NCBI GenBank assembly: GCA_900753325.1
Contig: CAADYO010000001.1
Location: 68,238 to 132,237 of the forward strand
Direction: 5' to 3'
DNA: 64,000 bases
Origin: Bacilli bacterium
GTDB lineage: Bacteria > Bacillota_I > Bacilli_A > RF39 > UBA660
Of this stretch, positions 16,216 through 24,717 are shown in pieces. Made by a program: the position numbers and the translations under genes. Position 1 is the first letter of the stretch. Each line of letters opens with the position of its first letter. The notes beneath the pieces are model-generated. The model was not told where the DNA came from. It worked only from the letters and a program-made list of their open reading frames with translations, and made no database searches.

Positions 16216-17514
16216 ATGAAGGAAAAATTTATTAAGTCAACTATAGTATTATTAATTGGTGGTTTATTTACTAAAATACTTGGTATGGTCATTAAAATTG
16301 TTATGAGTAGACTTATTGGTACTGAGGGTTTGGGATTATATATGCTAATACTTCCTACTTTCTCTCTTTTTATCGGTATAAGTCAACTTGGTATGCCTGT
16401 TGCTTTAGCTAAACTTATTGCAGAAGATACTAAAGATAATAGAAAATTATTTTTTTCGGTAGTACCTGTTATTTTACTGGGTAATATATTTTTAATTTTT
16501 TTAATTATTATTTTAGCACCAGTTCTTGCAAATAATTTGTTACATAATAGTGAGACCTATTATGGAATTTTAGCAATTAGTTTAGTTATACCTTTTACAA
16601 GTATTTCTAGTATTTGTCGAAGCTATTTTTTTGGAAAAGAAAGAATGGTGCCACACGTTGTTTCTAATTTGGTTGAAGATGTTGTTAGGCTTTTATTAAT
16701 GATTGTAGGTATACCTTTTGTTATAGATAAGGGTTTAAATATTGCTGTTTGTTATATAATTCTTTCTAATATTATTAGTGAGACAGCTTCTATTATTGTA
16801 TTGTTTTTGTTTTTGCCAAAGAAACTTGTTATTAAAAGAGGTGATTTGAAGCCAGATAAAAGTTATGTTTCGGAATGTTTATCTATTGGCATTCCTAATA
16901 CAACTGGTAGACTAATCGGAAGTATTGGCTATTTTTTAGAGCCTATTATTCTAAGCTTAGTACTATTAAGTGTTGGCTATAATAATACTTTTATTACGCA
17001 GGAATATGGCATTTTGTCTGGTTATGTTATGCCTTTAATATTATTGCCTTCATTCTTTACTTTGGCAATCTCACAGGCCTTACTACCTGTTGTTTCTAAG
17101 GAATTTGCAAGAGGAAAAACTAAGAGTGTTAGGAAAAAAATTAGAATGGCAATTTTTTTCTCTTTAGTTATTGGAGTCCCCGCTACAATTTTCTTTGTCC
17201 TTAAACCTGAATTTTTCTTAAGAATAGTCTATCATACTAATGAAGGTGTTAATTATATGAAGTTTTTAGCTCCTGTTTGCTTGCTTCAATATATTCAAGC
17301 TCCTTTAGCAACTTCACTTGATGCTATGGGGAAAAGTCGAGATGCAATGATTGGAACAACTATAGGTATGGTTATTAGAACCAGTTTATTATTTGTACTT
17401 TCATATTTAAAAATAGGTCTCTTTGGATTAATAATTGCAATAAGTATTAATGTAGTTGCAGTTACTTTATATGATCTTTTGAGAGTTAGATTTCATTTAA
17501 AAAAGGCTTGTTAG
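16216..17514 (+). CDS. SpoVB/MurJ-like polysaccharide or lipid flippase (MOP superfamily)
   Basis: Multi-spanning membrane protein of the MOP/MATE-like superfamily, with the SpoVB-type opening FIKSTIVLLIGGLFTKILGM and about 12 hydrophobic helices. B. subtilis SpoVB and relatives (MurJ, YtgP) move lipid-linked wall precursors across the membrane. At 432 residues it is shorter than SpoVB (about 518), and whether it serves peptidoglycan or another polymer cannot be told. It is one of three plus-strand genes, convergent with helD with a shared hairpin across its stop codon. The ATG lacks a recognisable Shine-Dalgarno, which is unusual here, though a TGTTATTAT extended -10 lies upstream. Confidence 0.85.
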   Translation: MKEKFIKSTIVLLIGGLFTKILGMVIKIVMSRLIGTEGLGLYMLILPTFSLFIGISQLGMPVALAKLIAEDTKDNRKLFFSVVPVILLGNIFLIFLIIILAPVLANNLLHNSETYYGILAISLVIPFTSISSICRSYFFGKERMVPHVVSNLVEDVVRLLLMIVGIPFVIDKGLNIAVCYIILSNIISETASIIVLFLFLPKKLVIKRGDLKPDKSYVSECLSIGIPNTTGRLIGSIGYFLEPIILSLVLLSVGYNNTFITQEYGILSGYVMPLILLPSFFTLAISQALLPVVSKEFARGKTKSVRKKIRMAIFFSLVIGVPATIFFVLKPEFFLRIVYHTNEGVNYMKFLAPVCLLQYIQAPLATSLDAMGKSRDAMIGTTIGMVIRTSLLFVLSYLKIGLFGLIIAISINVVAVTLYDLLRVRFHLKKAC

Positions 17515-17519
17515 CCTTT
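17502..17519. terminator. Bidirectional terminator between spoVB-like gene and helD
   Basis: AAAGGCT, loop TGTT, AGCCTTT. The minus strand has six T after the stem; the plus strand has a shorter T run. The stop codons of both genes lie in or beside the stem. Confidence 0.8.
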
Positions 17520-19548
17520 AATTGTAGATATATAGTTCATGTTGACATCTTGTACAAGCAACATATAAAAGATTTCTTTCATTTTTACGATAAGAATTAT
17601 TACGATCATTATAAATAATTACACTGTCAAACTCTAAACCTTTTGCGATATAAGCCGGTATTATAATTAAGTTCTTTTGAAACTTCTTAGTATTAGCATC
17701 TACTAAAGAAATATTAATATGATCCTTTAATTTGTCATATAAATCTTCAGCTTCTTTATAATCTTTTGTAATAATTGCAGTACTTTTATATTCTTTTTGT
17801 AAAGTTTCTATATCTTCTAATAAACTTTCTGTTAAATCTTTTATATCTTTTCTGAATACTACTGGTTTATTATTATCTTTACGAATAGCATTAACATGTT
17901 TTAAATTAAGAATTTTATTGGTATATTCTATTATTTCAGGGGAAGAACGATATGTTTTTAATAATTCTAAATATTTAGTATCTCCTTTAAATAATGGGCT
18001 TAGTTCTTCTAATGTTTTATAACTATAGTATGGATTTATATTTTGATTAATGTCTCCTAGAATTGTAAAGTCTGCTTTTTGAAATATTTTACTTATTATA
18101 ACGTATTGAAGCATATTATAGTCTTGAGCTTCATCGATAACTACTTGTTTAATATTTGCCTCATATGGAAAGCCTTGAAGTGTACCTTTGATATAGGAAA
18201 ACAATAAGGCATCTTCATAATTGATAATATTTTTCTTAACAAATTCATTTATTTCTCTATCTGTTAATGTTACTTGGCAAAAAGGACTGATCCAAAAATC
18301 ATAATATATTTTTTTATAGTCTTTTTCAAAATTTGAACTTTCTTTTAGAAGTTTACCAAATGTTTTAGCTTTTTTATTACTGCCTTTGTAAAACTGTTGT
18401 GATAGTTTTTTGGACATTTCATCTAGTCGTTCAAATAAAGGAAAGCGATCATATTTGTAAGTTAACATTTCGTTTAATTCTTCTTTCAAAACAACATTAA
18501 ATTCATTTTCAATAATATCTCCTGTGAAGTGGCACTTTGCTATATAGTCTTTTAAGTATGCATCTAAATCGGCTATTATTTCATTACTTTGTTTATATTT
18601 TACTAAGTCTGGGTTAGTCTCACTGTATGTATAATATCTTGAGACAAAGTCAGAAAATGTTTCAACGTTTTTATATTCAGTTATGAAATATGATAGATAA
18701 TCATTAAAAGTTGTTTGTAGTGTATTATTTTCTCCTAGAGATGGTAAAACATCAGAAATATATTCAGTAAAGACATTATTTGGAGAAAAAATTAGAATAT
18801 TATTACTGTTTAAATCTTTTAAACGATATAGTAAGAAGGCAATACGGTGAAGAGCAACCGTTGTTTTTCCTGATCCTGCTATTCCTTGAACTATTAGGTT
18901 ATTGTCTTCTAAGTTTCTGATTACTCTATTTTGTTCTTGTTGGATAGTGTTAACAACGTTTTTCATCTTATCACTAGACTCTGTTGCTAAAACTTCTTGT
19001 AAAACTTCGTCATCAATATTTAGGGAATTATCAAATACTCCTACTAATTTATTATGTTCAATTTTGTATTGCCTTTTTCTTTTTAGTTCTCCTTCATATA
19101 TACCACCTGGTGCTTTGTAACTACATGGTCCTATTTCGTAGTCATAGAATAAGCTACAAACCGGACTACGCCAGTCGTATAAGATATTGTTTAGGTCGTC
19201 ATCTTTTAAGTATGTTAGAGAAATGTAAATATTATGAATTTTATTTTCATCATCTTTAAATATAATTGACGCAAAATATGGTTTGTTTTTAATTTGACAA
19301 AGTTTTTTGAAATAAGCTTGTTTTTGCAAAGCTTTTTCTGCTTCGTGAGAAGTTGCGGCCATTACTTGTTGTATCTCTGCTTCATCAAAACTTGTTGAGT
19401 CTTCCCACATCATTTTTTTAAATTCTTTCAAATTTTCTTCATCATCATATACATCTTGTCCTAATGAAGATAGTCTATCACCTAGTAATTTTTGGACCTT
19501 TTTTAAGATTTTTTGTTCCGTTTTAAACTCTTGCTCGCTAATTGCCAT
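17518..19548 (-). CDS. helD: HelD-like UvrD-family helicase (RNA polymerase recycling factor)
   Basis: The 676-residue protein matches HelD: N-terminal coiled coil (EQEFKTEQKILKKVQKLLGD), the insertion with DWRSPVCSLFYDYEIGP, Walker A GIAGSGKT (222-229) in a UvrD-like core, VIDEAQDYNMLQY, LGDINQNI, and a C-terminal AYIAKGLEFDSVII with VACTR. HelD binds RNA polymerase and uses ATP to free it from stalled or post-termination complexes. It has its own promoter (TTGATA-N17-TATTAT) and AAGGAGG before ATG 19548, and is monocistronic. Length is a little below B. subtilis HelD (774). Confidence 0.9.
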   Translation of the reverse strand: MAISEQEFKTEQKILKKVQKLLGDRLSSLGQDVYDDEENLKEFKKMMWEDSTSFDEAEIQQVMAATSHEAEKALQKQAYFKKLCQIKNKPYFASIIFKDDENKIHNIYISLTYLKDDDLNNILYDWRSPVCSLFYDYEIGPCSYKAPGGIYEGELKRKRQYKIEHNKLVGVFDNSLNIDDEVLQEVLATESSDKMKNVVNTIQQEQNRVIRNLEDNNLIVQGIAGSGKTTVALHRIAFLLYRLKDLNSNNILIFSPNNVFTEYISDVLPSLGENNTLQTTFNDYLSYFITEYKNVETFSDFVSRYYTYSETNPDLVKYKQSNEIIADLDAYLKDYIAKCHFTGDIIENEFNVVLKEELNEMLTYKYDRFPLFERLDEMSKKLSQQFYKGSNKKAKTFGKLLKESSNFEKDYKKIYYDFWISPFCQVTLTDREINEFVKKNIINYEDALLFSYIKGTLQGFPYEANIKQVVIDEAQDYNMLQYVIISKIFQKADFTILGDINQNINPYYSYKTLEELSPLFKGDTKYLELLKTYRSSPEIIEYTNKILNLKHVNAIRKDNNKPVVFRKDIKDLTESLLEDIETLQKEYKSTAIITKDYKEAEDLYDKLKDHINISLVDANTKKFQKNLIIIPAYIAKGLEFDSVIIYNDRNNSYRKNERNLLYVACTRCQHELYIYN

Positions 19549-19621
19549 TTAGTACCTCCTTCTTAATTTATTCTTTAAAAACTAAAATACCACATTTATT
19601 CATGTAGTCACAATTATAAAT

Positions 19622-19650
19622 ATAATATTTTCGCCAAACGTCTCTATCAA
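19622..19650 (-). promoter_or_regulatory. Promoter of helD
   Basis: Minus strand TTGATA (19650-19645), 17 bases, TATTAT (19627-19622), giving a leader of about 65 bases. Confidence 0.75.
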
Positions 19651-19683
19651 TATATCATAAGTTTATTTTCAAAGCAAGAAAAA

Positions 19684-19701
19684 AAGAGAAATATTTCTCT
19701 T
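19684..19701 (-). terminator. Terminator of the carbamoyl/glycosyl/acyl cassette
   Basis: Perfect palindrome AAGAGAAAT / ATTTCTCTT followed by TTTTTCTTG on the minus strand, 25 bases past the last gene of the cassette. Confidence 0.8.
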
Positions 19702-19725
19702 ACAAAATTATTTAGCCTCTTCGAT

Positions 19726-20343
19726 TTATTTCCACGTTATATTATTTCTGATTATTTTTGCGGGATTTCCTGCGACAAGGCAATTATCTGGTATGTTCTT
19801 TGTAACTACAGAGCCTGCACCAATCACTACATTATTTCCTATCGTCACGCCTTTTAAAATAGTACATCTCATTCCTATCCAAACGCTATTTCCTATTGTA
19901 ATTGGGATAGAACTAGTTTTATTATCAATGCAATGTTCATCTGTGTCTCGGATTATTACATTTTCTCCTATAAAAACATTATTACCTATTGTAATGCTTT
20001 TTTTACAATATATTTTAGAATCTACATTCACGAAGCTTCCATCGCCAATATTTAATGTTGCATTTTCATGTACTACTATTTTTGAACCTGTATATAAATA
20101 GAACTTTCCATCTATATTTAGTTTAGAGTTTTTTTGCATTATGAAAATTGTATTTAATTTGCCTGTATATCCAATATTGCGTCCAATTCCAAATTTGTTT
20201 TTAATCTTCATTTTTGCCGTTTTATCAACTGTATACTGAGTATTTTTATATACATAAATAATGCATTTTCTCCTATAGCTTTCTAATATACTTAGAGTAA
20301 CTTTGCATTTTTTAAATAACTCTTTTGTATATAATTTATCCAT
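19726..20343 (-). CDS. Hexapeptide-repeat O-acyltransferase (LbH family)
   Basis: A 205-residue protein whose C-terminal two thirds is a left-handed beta-helix: repeated [LIV]-G-x-x-x-x units (LNIGDG, ITIGNNVFIGENVII, ITIGNSVWIGMRC, VTIGNNVVIGAGSVV) and the closing loop PDNCLVAGNPAKIIR typical of WbbJ/maltose-acetyltransferase-type enzymes. The likely catalytic His is in DTDEHCID. Such proteins move acetyl or other acyl groups from CoA to sugar hydroxyls. The ATG overlaps the last codons of the GreA-like gene and lacks its own Shine-Dalgarno, so it is coupled. It is the last gene of the cassette, which suggests acylation of the same product that is carbamoylated and glycosylated. Confidence 0.88.
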   Translation of the reverse strand: MDKLYTKELFKKCKVTLSILESYRRKCIIYVYKNTQYTVDKTAKMKIKNKFGIGRNIGYTGKLNTIFIMQKNSKLNIDGKFYLYTGSKIVVHENATLNIGDGSFVNVDSKIYCKKSITIGNNVFIGENVIIRDTDEHCIDNKTSSIPITIGNSVWIGMRCTILKGVTIGNNVVIGAGSVVTKNIPDNCLVAGNPAKIIRNNITWK

Positions 20344-20842
20344 TATGTCGTATTTTCTCTAAAATTTTTACTTTATATGTTGCTTCTTTGACACTGAATG
20401 GAGATTCTTCACCAATTTTTCTTTGAAAAATGGCCTTTCCTATTGGAGAATTTATTGATATTTCATTTATTTGTGAGTTTCCATCAGTTCCAACCAACTT
20501 ATACTCACCTTCTTCTATATCATCAGCAGCATACGTCATTCTCAATAGAATTGTATCATTAATGTTTACTTGTTCGTCACTTAATGTTGGAATATCAATA
20601 ATATTTGCCATTTCCATTCTTCTTGATAATTGATTCATTTGTGCTACTAACAATTTTTCCTCTTTTTGTAAGGCTTCAAATTCTCCGTTGTCGTGAGCAC
20701 CATCTCCTGCTGCATTTTGAAAAGATTGACTCATTGCGAGTTCGTTTTCATCATATCTTTTTTTTAGTTCTAGTAACTCTTCTTTTAACTTCTCATATCC
20801 TTCTCTTGTGAGTCTTACTTTTTCACCATTAATATTTTTCAT
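20336..20842 (-). CDS. GreA/GreB-family transcript-cleavage-like factor (cassette copy)
   Basis: A 168-residue protein with both Gre domains: an N-terminal coiled coil (RLTREGYEKLKEELLELKKR, then DNGEFEALQKEEKLL) and a C-terminal FKBP-like domain with NSPIGKAIFQRKIGEES, equal to the SPLGRALLGKxxGD core of GreA. GreA enters the RNA polymerase secondary channel and stimulates cleavage of backtracked RNA through two acidic tip residues; here the tip reads GDGAHDNGEFEA rather than GDLSENAEYHA, keeping acidic residues but with altered spacing. A second divergent Gre-like gene lies at 42019. Its place between RdgB-like and acyltransferase genes is unusual for Gre. Confidence 0.82.
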   Translation of the reverse strand: MKNINGEKVRLTREGYEKLKEELLELKKRYDENELAMSQSFQNAAGDGAHDNGEFEALQKEEKLLVAQMNQLSRRMEMANIIDIPTLSDEQVNINDTILLRMTYAADDIEEGEYKLVGTDGNSQINEISINSPIGKAIFQRKIGEESPFSVKEATYKVKILEKIRHNG

Positions 20843-20844
20843 AT

Positions 20845-21420
20845 TTATATTTCTCCTTCCTTGTTAGTAAGATATTTTGCCACTTCATCATATATTTTTA
20901 GTTGTTCCTGAAAATGTTTAAAGTTTTCTTCTTCACTGTTCATTGCTTTTGGAAGTGTTTGACCTTTAAATATAACGATTTTATCAAAAGTACTTCCTTT
21001 ACCTTTTGGTTCAGTGCTAATTGTTGCTTCTTCTATACTCAAAAATTGTTTTACCTCTCCTTCTGGAGTTGCATATGTTAAACATTCCTTTAATTTGATT
21101 GCTCTATTATGTTTGTTTACCATCAATTTTATAATGTCTTCACTTGTCAACATGCTATTAATATATTTTAGGAATGGTCCTGGAAATCCGTTTAATTCTT
21201 CTATATAATAACCTACATCTGATTTAATTACTGGCGTGTTTAACTTTTTTGCTGCATACAATGCCGAATACTTTGACACCTCTTCTACACTCCGAGACTG
21301 TATTTCTGGTGTATCCATTTTTTCATGCAATAAATTAATTTTGTATTTACTAAATATTTCAGATGCTATTTTCCACTTTCCTAAATTACCTGTTACCATA
21401 GTTATACTAATACTTTTCAT
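20845..21420 (-). CDS. RdgB/HAM1-like non-canonical NTP pyrophosphatase
   Basis: A 191-residue protein of the ITPase/HAM1 fold: the opening ITMVTGNLGKWKIASEIF fits the (T/S)xNxxK nucleotide-binding start, SDVGYYIEELNGFPGPFLKY fits DDSGLxVxALNGxPGxxSaRY, and the later region holds EGEVKQFLSIEEATI and FDKIVIF. Housekeeping RdgB hydrolyses dITP/XTP to monophosphates. This copy is divergent (VTGN for the usual ATxN; DVG for DSG) and sits in a glycan/nucleotide cassette, so its substrate may be a special nucleotide. AAGGAG supports ATG 21420; spacing to its neighbours is short. Confidence 0.85.
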   Translation of the reverse strand: MKSISITMVTGNLGKWKIASEIFSKYKINLLHEKMDTPEIQSRSVEEVSKYSALYAAKKLNTPVIKSDVGYYIEELNGFPGPFLKYINSMLTSEDIIKLMVNKHNRAIKLKECLTYATPEGEVKQFLSIEEATISTEPKGKGSTFDKIVIFKGQTLPKAMNSEEENFKHFQEQLKIYDEVAKYLTNKEGEI

Positions 21421-21446
21421 TCTTTTCTCCTTATAATTAATATTTT

Positions 21447-22103
21447 TTATAGTTGTATCCTATCAATTAAACTTTTGGTTAATACTTTTACATTTTGTGT
21501 TCCATCCAATCTTTCAATATCATATTTATCTACATATTTGTTCCATATTAAAGCGGCTTGTTTCAACATTTCTAAGTTTTCCTTTTCTTCCGGTATATCC
21601 TTTCTATTCTGAATACGTTGAAATGCTACTTCAGGTGGAACATCTAGATAGAATGGAAAGGTCGGTTCAATGATTTTGCCCTCATATAAAGCACTTTCTA
21701 AAACCTTTAGGGATGAAGGTGCTGATGTTTCACTGTATAGTTCTGACAAAACCATTTTGCCATATATATACCAATCAGTTACTAAAAAATCATTGTTGTT
21801 TAGAATTTCTGGAAATATCGTTCTTAAGTATGTCAAAAAGGAAACATTATGAAAGATTTGATTTTCATCTCGAGTAATAATTTTTTTTCTTACGCAACCA
21901 TTTACCACATCCCAAAATACATTGAAACTAGATGATGTGTTGAAGATACAGGCTTTATACCCGGCAAAATTAATTTCATTTACAACATTTTGTGCTAATG
22001 CTGTCTTTCCCGAGCCATCAATTCCTTCTATTGTAATTATTCTTCCTTTTTTATCAGCTATAATCGAATCATTTTCTATACTTTTGTTAAATATACTTTC
22101 CAT
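21447..22103 (-). CDS. Thymidylate-kinase-like P-loop nucleotide kinase
   Basis: A 218-residue P-loop kinase: ITIEGIDGSGKT with Walker A at 27-34, then DWYIYGKMVLSE in the position of the DR(Y/F) motif of thymidylate kinase, YLDVPPEVAFQRIQNRKD typical of the LID-side region of Tmk and deoxynucleoside kinases. Housekeeping Tmk phosphorylates dTMP. This protein keeps the fold but replaces the DRY arginine region by DWY, so the substrate is likely different. The ATG lies inside the last codons of the carbamoyltransferase-glycosyltransferase gene (17-base overlap), so the two are co-translated. Confidence 0.8.
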   Translation of the reverse strand: MESIFNKSIENDSIIADKKGRIITIEGIDGSGKTALAQNVVNEINFAGYKACIFNTSSSFNVFWDVVNGCVRKKIITRDENQIFHNVSFLTYLRTIFPEILNNNDFLVTDWYIYGKMVLSELYSETSAPSSLKVLESALYEGKIIEPTFPFYLDVPPEVAFQRIQNRKDIPEEKENLEMLKQAALIWNKYVDKYDIERLDGTQNVKVLTKSLIDRIQL

Positions 22104-24553
22104 CTTTTTTTTGCTTCCTATAATTCTTAATACATACTTGCCATCCTTTTATATTTCCTTTTAAACTGTGAACTGTATAGCTAATTGGCAAATTATATTT
22201 TTTGAAGATTCTTCTTAATATCTTGTTTATAGTATACAACTCATGTCCAACCAATGCCCACCATAAATAACGATAATCCTTATACTTTAAAAAAATAAAC
22301 ATACTAACACCTGTATCTTGCATTCCATAACGGTATAATTTTTGTTTTATTTCTTCCTCTGTTGTTGGATGCTGATGATATATTTGTATTTCTGGGTTGT
22401 ACAATAACTCATATCCTTTTTTTGCTATTTTGTATCCTATTTCTAATGTTAAGCCATCAACATTGTTGTTTGTTCCTAAAAATTCTTCATAGCCACCGAC
22501 TTCAAGTAAAACTTTCTTAGGAATCATTTGATTTGCTCCTGCACACATCTTATGTAATTTCCAGGGAATAAATTTATGCTTGAATTTTTTTAGGTATCTT
22601 CTAGACCAATATTTAATTTTATTTCCTTTACTCAAACCGCCCTTTTGTTCCCATACCTTAGAATAAGCATTTGATGTCTTACTATACATGCTTACTTTTC
22701 CGGAGCAATACCCAAGATTTGAATTCTTTTTAAATTCTTCCACAAATTTGTACAACCATTTTTCATCACTTATAATTGTGTCATCATCTGTACTTACTAT
22801 ATACTTTCCATTTGCCTTTTTTATTCCATAATTTAGGGCAAATGATTTTCCTTGTCTTGGTTCATGAAATACACTAACATTATATTGTTCCTCAAATTTT
22901 TTTGTTTTGATGTATGTTTTATCTGAATAATGATTTTGAATTATTATTACCTCTATATTTCTATCTTCAAGTATTTTCGTTTCTTTCAAACTGTTTAATA
23001 ACAGCTTTAGCTTGTGATCATTTTTGTATGTCGGTATGATCAATGATATTAATTTTTCGTTTTTATACTCTGTACCATTAATATACAATGTATCCGCCTT
23101 ACTTTTCAAAAATGTTTCAATAGCGTCGTCAACGCTATCACATATTGGATCTCCCATTACATTTAGTGATGTATTCATTAGTATTGGGGCTAACCCTTTA
23201 TCTTTTAACTTATATAATATATCATATAAGATCGGATTATCATTTTTCATTAAGGTTTGAACTCTTGTAGTTCCATCGACGTGAACAATTGCTGGAGCCA
23301 ATTCTTTTGTTATACTCTTTGCATTTGCACAAAACGTCATGTATGGAGAATCATAATCTTGATAAAAGTACTCACTCACAAGTTCCCTAGGAATGACAGC
23401 TGCGACAGGTCTATATGGTTCTCTACCTTTGATTTCCTCACTTATTCTTTGTTTCATTTTCATTGTATTTGGTAACCCTATAAAACTTCTATGTCCTAAT
23501 GCTCTGGCCCCTATCTCACTTCTTCCTTGATACCACGCTATAATTTTTCCCTCAAGTAAATCATCAATAACTTTTTCATCATACAATGAATTAGACTCTA
23601 TTCCATTGCCTAAATATGGATAATCACATTTTATTCTTGGATGGTTGTATAGAATTGCCCCTAGGGATTGTCCTGAATCTGTTGAAATGGGACTAACATA
23701 AACGTTATCATAGATTTTTTCATCTATTAGTTTTGAATTAAGCGTAATATTTAATGCACACCCACCAACAAGACATATATTTCTTGAAAATTCGTTATGC
23801 TTTTTTAAATGCTCTGCACAACTATCAACCCAGAATTTATGTGCATTAAATGCAATATCTTGTTTATATGGATCTTTCCATACTTCTGTATATATTGGTC
23901 TTAATTTAAAAGTCTTCAGAAGACCGTCAACATTATCGAAATATAACTGGTTTATATCTTGAACATTTGTCTTTATTAGCTGCATTATTTTTTCGTTATA
24001 TTTTCCATATGAACTTAGTCCCATTAGCTTTCCTACTCCACTTGTATGTGCTTTGCTTCCTTTTGGCTCTATTATCATTTGGGCGATAGTTCCATAGAAT
24101 TTACCTGTAAAAGGCCTATCATCTAGTTCTTCAACTAACCATACTTTATTACCTTTTTTATAGTATAGCTTAGTATATCCGTCTTCTGAACCACCATCGG
24201 AACATAAAATGACACATTTTTTAAAATTAGAAGGATATGACGTTCCAATGTGGTTATTATGATGTCCAGTTAACTTTGCTTTAAACTTTCTTCCTAAAAT
24301 AGTTACTTCATCTGAACCATATAGATTATTCCATTTAGTTATTAATAACTCCGATATATCATCTATACTTATTTTTAAACTTTGTAAAGCTTGCAATATT
24401 AATTTTTCTACTTCATCTGTATTTTTAAATCTTGCGTGTTTTTTTTCTACATATTCTTTCATATTCCAAATGCAAAAGAATTTTTTTGTTATCTGCTATA
24501 GTTATAGAAGAATCATGGTAGCAAAAAGATATTGACAATATGTATTTTTTCAT
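22087..24553 (-). CDS. NodU/CmcH-type carbamoyltransferase fused to a GT2 glycosyltransferase; frame broken in an A8 run
   Basis: The main frame (24462-22087, 791 residues) holds a NodU-family O-carbamoyltransferase (GHHNNHIGTSY at 66-76, LVGGCALN, GRSEIGARALGHRS, GREPYRPVAAVIPRE, LAPILMNTSLNVMGDPICDS) and then, from about residue 473, a family 2 glycosyltransferase (LISLIIPTYKNDHKLKLLL, nucleotide-sugar-binding STDDDTI). The true N terminus lies in another frame: ATG 24553 codes for MKKYILSISFCYHDSSITIA and LEYERICRKK, matching the start of NodU proteins. The frames meet at eight A (minus strand, 24446-24439); seven would join them into one protein of about 820 residues. Promoter TTGACA-N16-TAACAT is at 24585-24612. 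The gene is either phase-variable, rescued by slippage, mutated, or a read error. Confidence 0.85.
24439..24446 (-). repeat. A8 homopolymer at the frame break of the carbamoyltransferase gene
   Basis: Eight A on the minus strand (eight T on plus). Loss of one A restores the conserved reading RICRKKHARFKN across the break. Homopolymers of this length are classic slipped-strand sites. Confidence 0.85.
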
Positions 24554-24584
24554 TAATTCTTTTCTCCATTTCTTTTTGTTTACT

Positions 24585-24612
24585 ATGTTATCATCTTTTA
24601 AAAATTTGTCAA
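24585..24612 (-). promoter_or_regulatory. Promoter of the carbamoyltransferase cassette
   Basis: Minus strand TTGACA (24612-24607), 16 bases, TAACAT (24590-24585) preceded by TGA (extended -10). It lies inside the upstream open frame, which supports ATG 24553 as the real start. Confidence 0.6.
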
Positions 24613-24647
24613 TATATGGTTGTATCATTCATTCGAATAAAATAACT

Positions 24648-24701
24648 TTTTTATAGAAAGCAATACTTTTGTATCAATATGCAAAAAACATTCTATAAAA
24701 A
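24648..24701. repeat. Long-loop inverted repeat upstream of the cassette
   Basis: Perfect 11-base arms TTTTTATAGAA and TTCTATAAAAA around a 32-base core that itself contains ATAC-TTTT-GTAT. It lies between the gene ending at 24718 and the cassette promoter. Without a T tract on the outer side it is not a simple terminator; a regulator site or relic end is possible. Confidence 0.5.
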
Positions 24702-24717
24702 GAATATTTTCATCATC

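Noticed and set aside
19684..24701. The cassette as a prophage or integrative element
   Set aside because: No integrase, no tRNA target, no direct repeats seen at the ends, and flanking genes are ordinary chromosomal ones. Horizontal gain is still possible but unproven.
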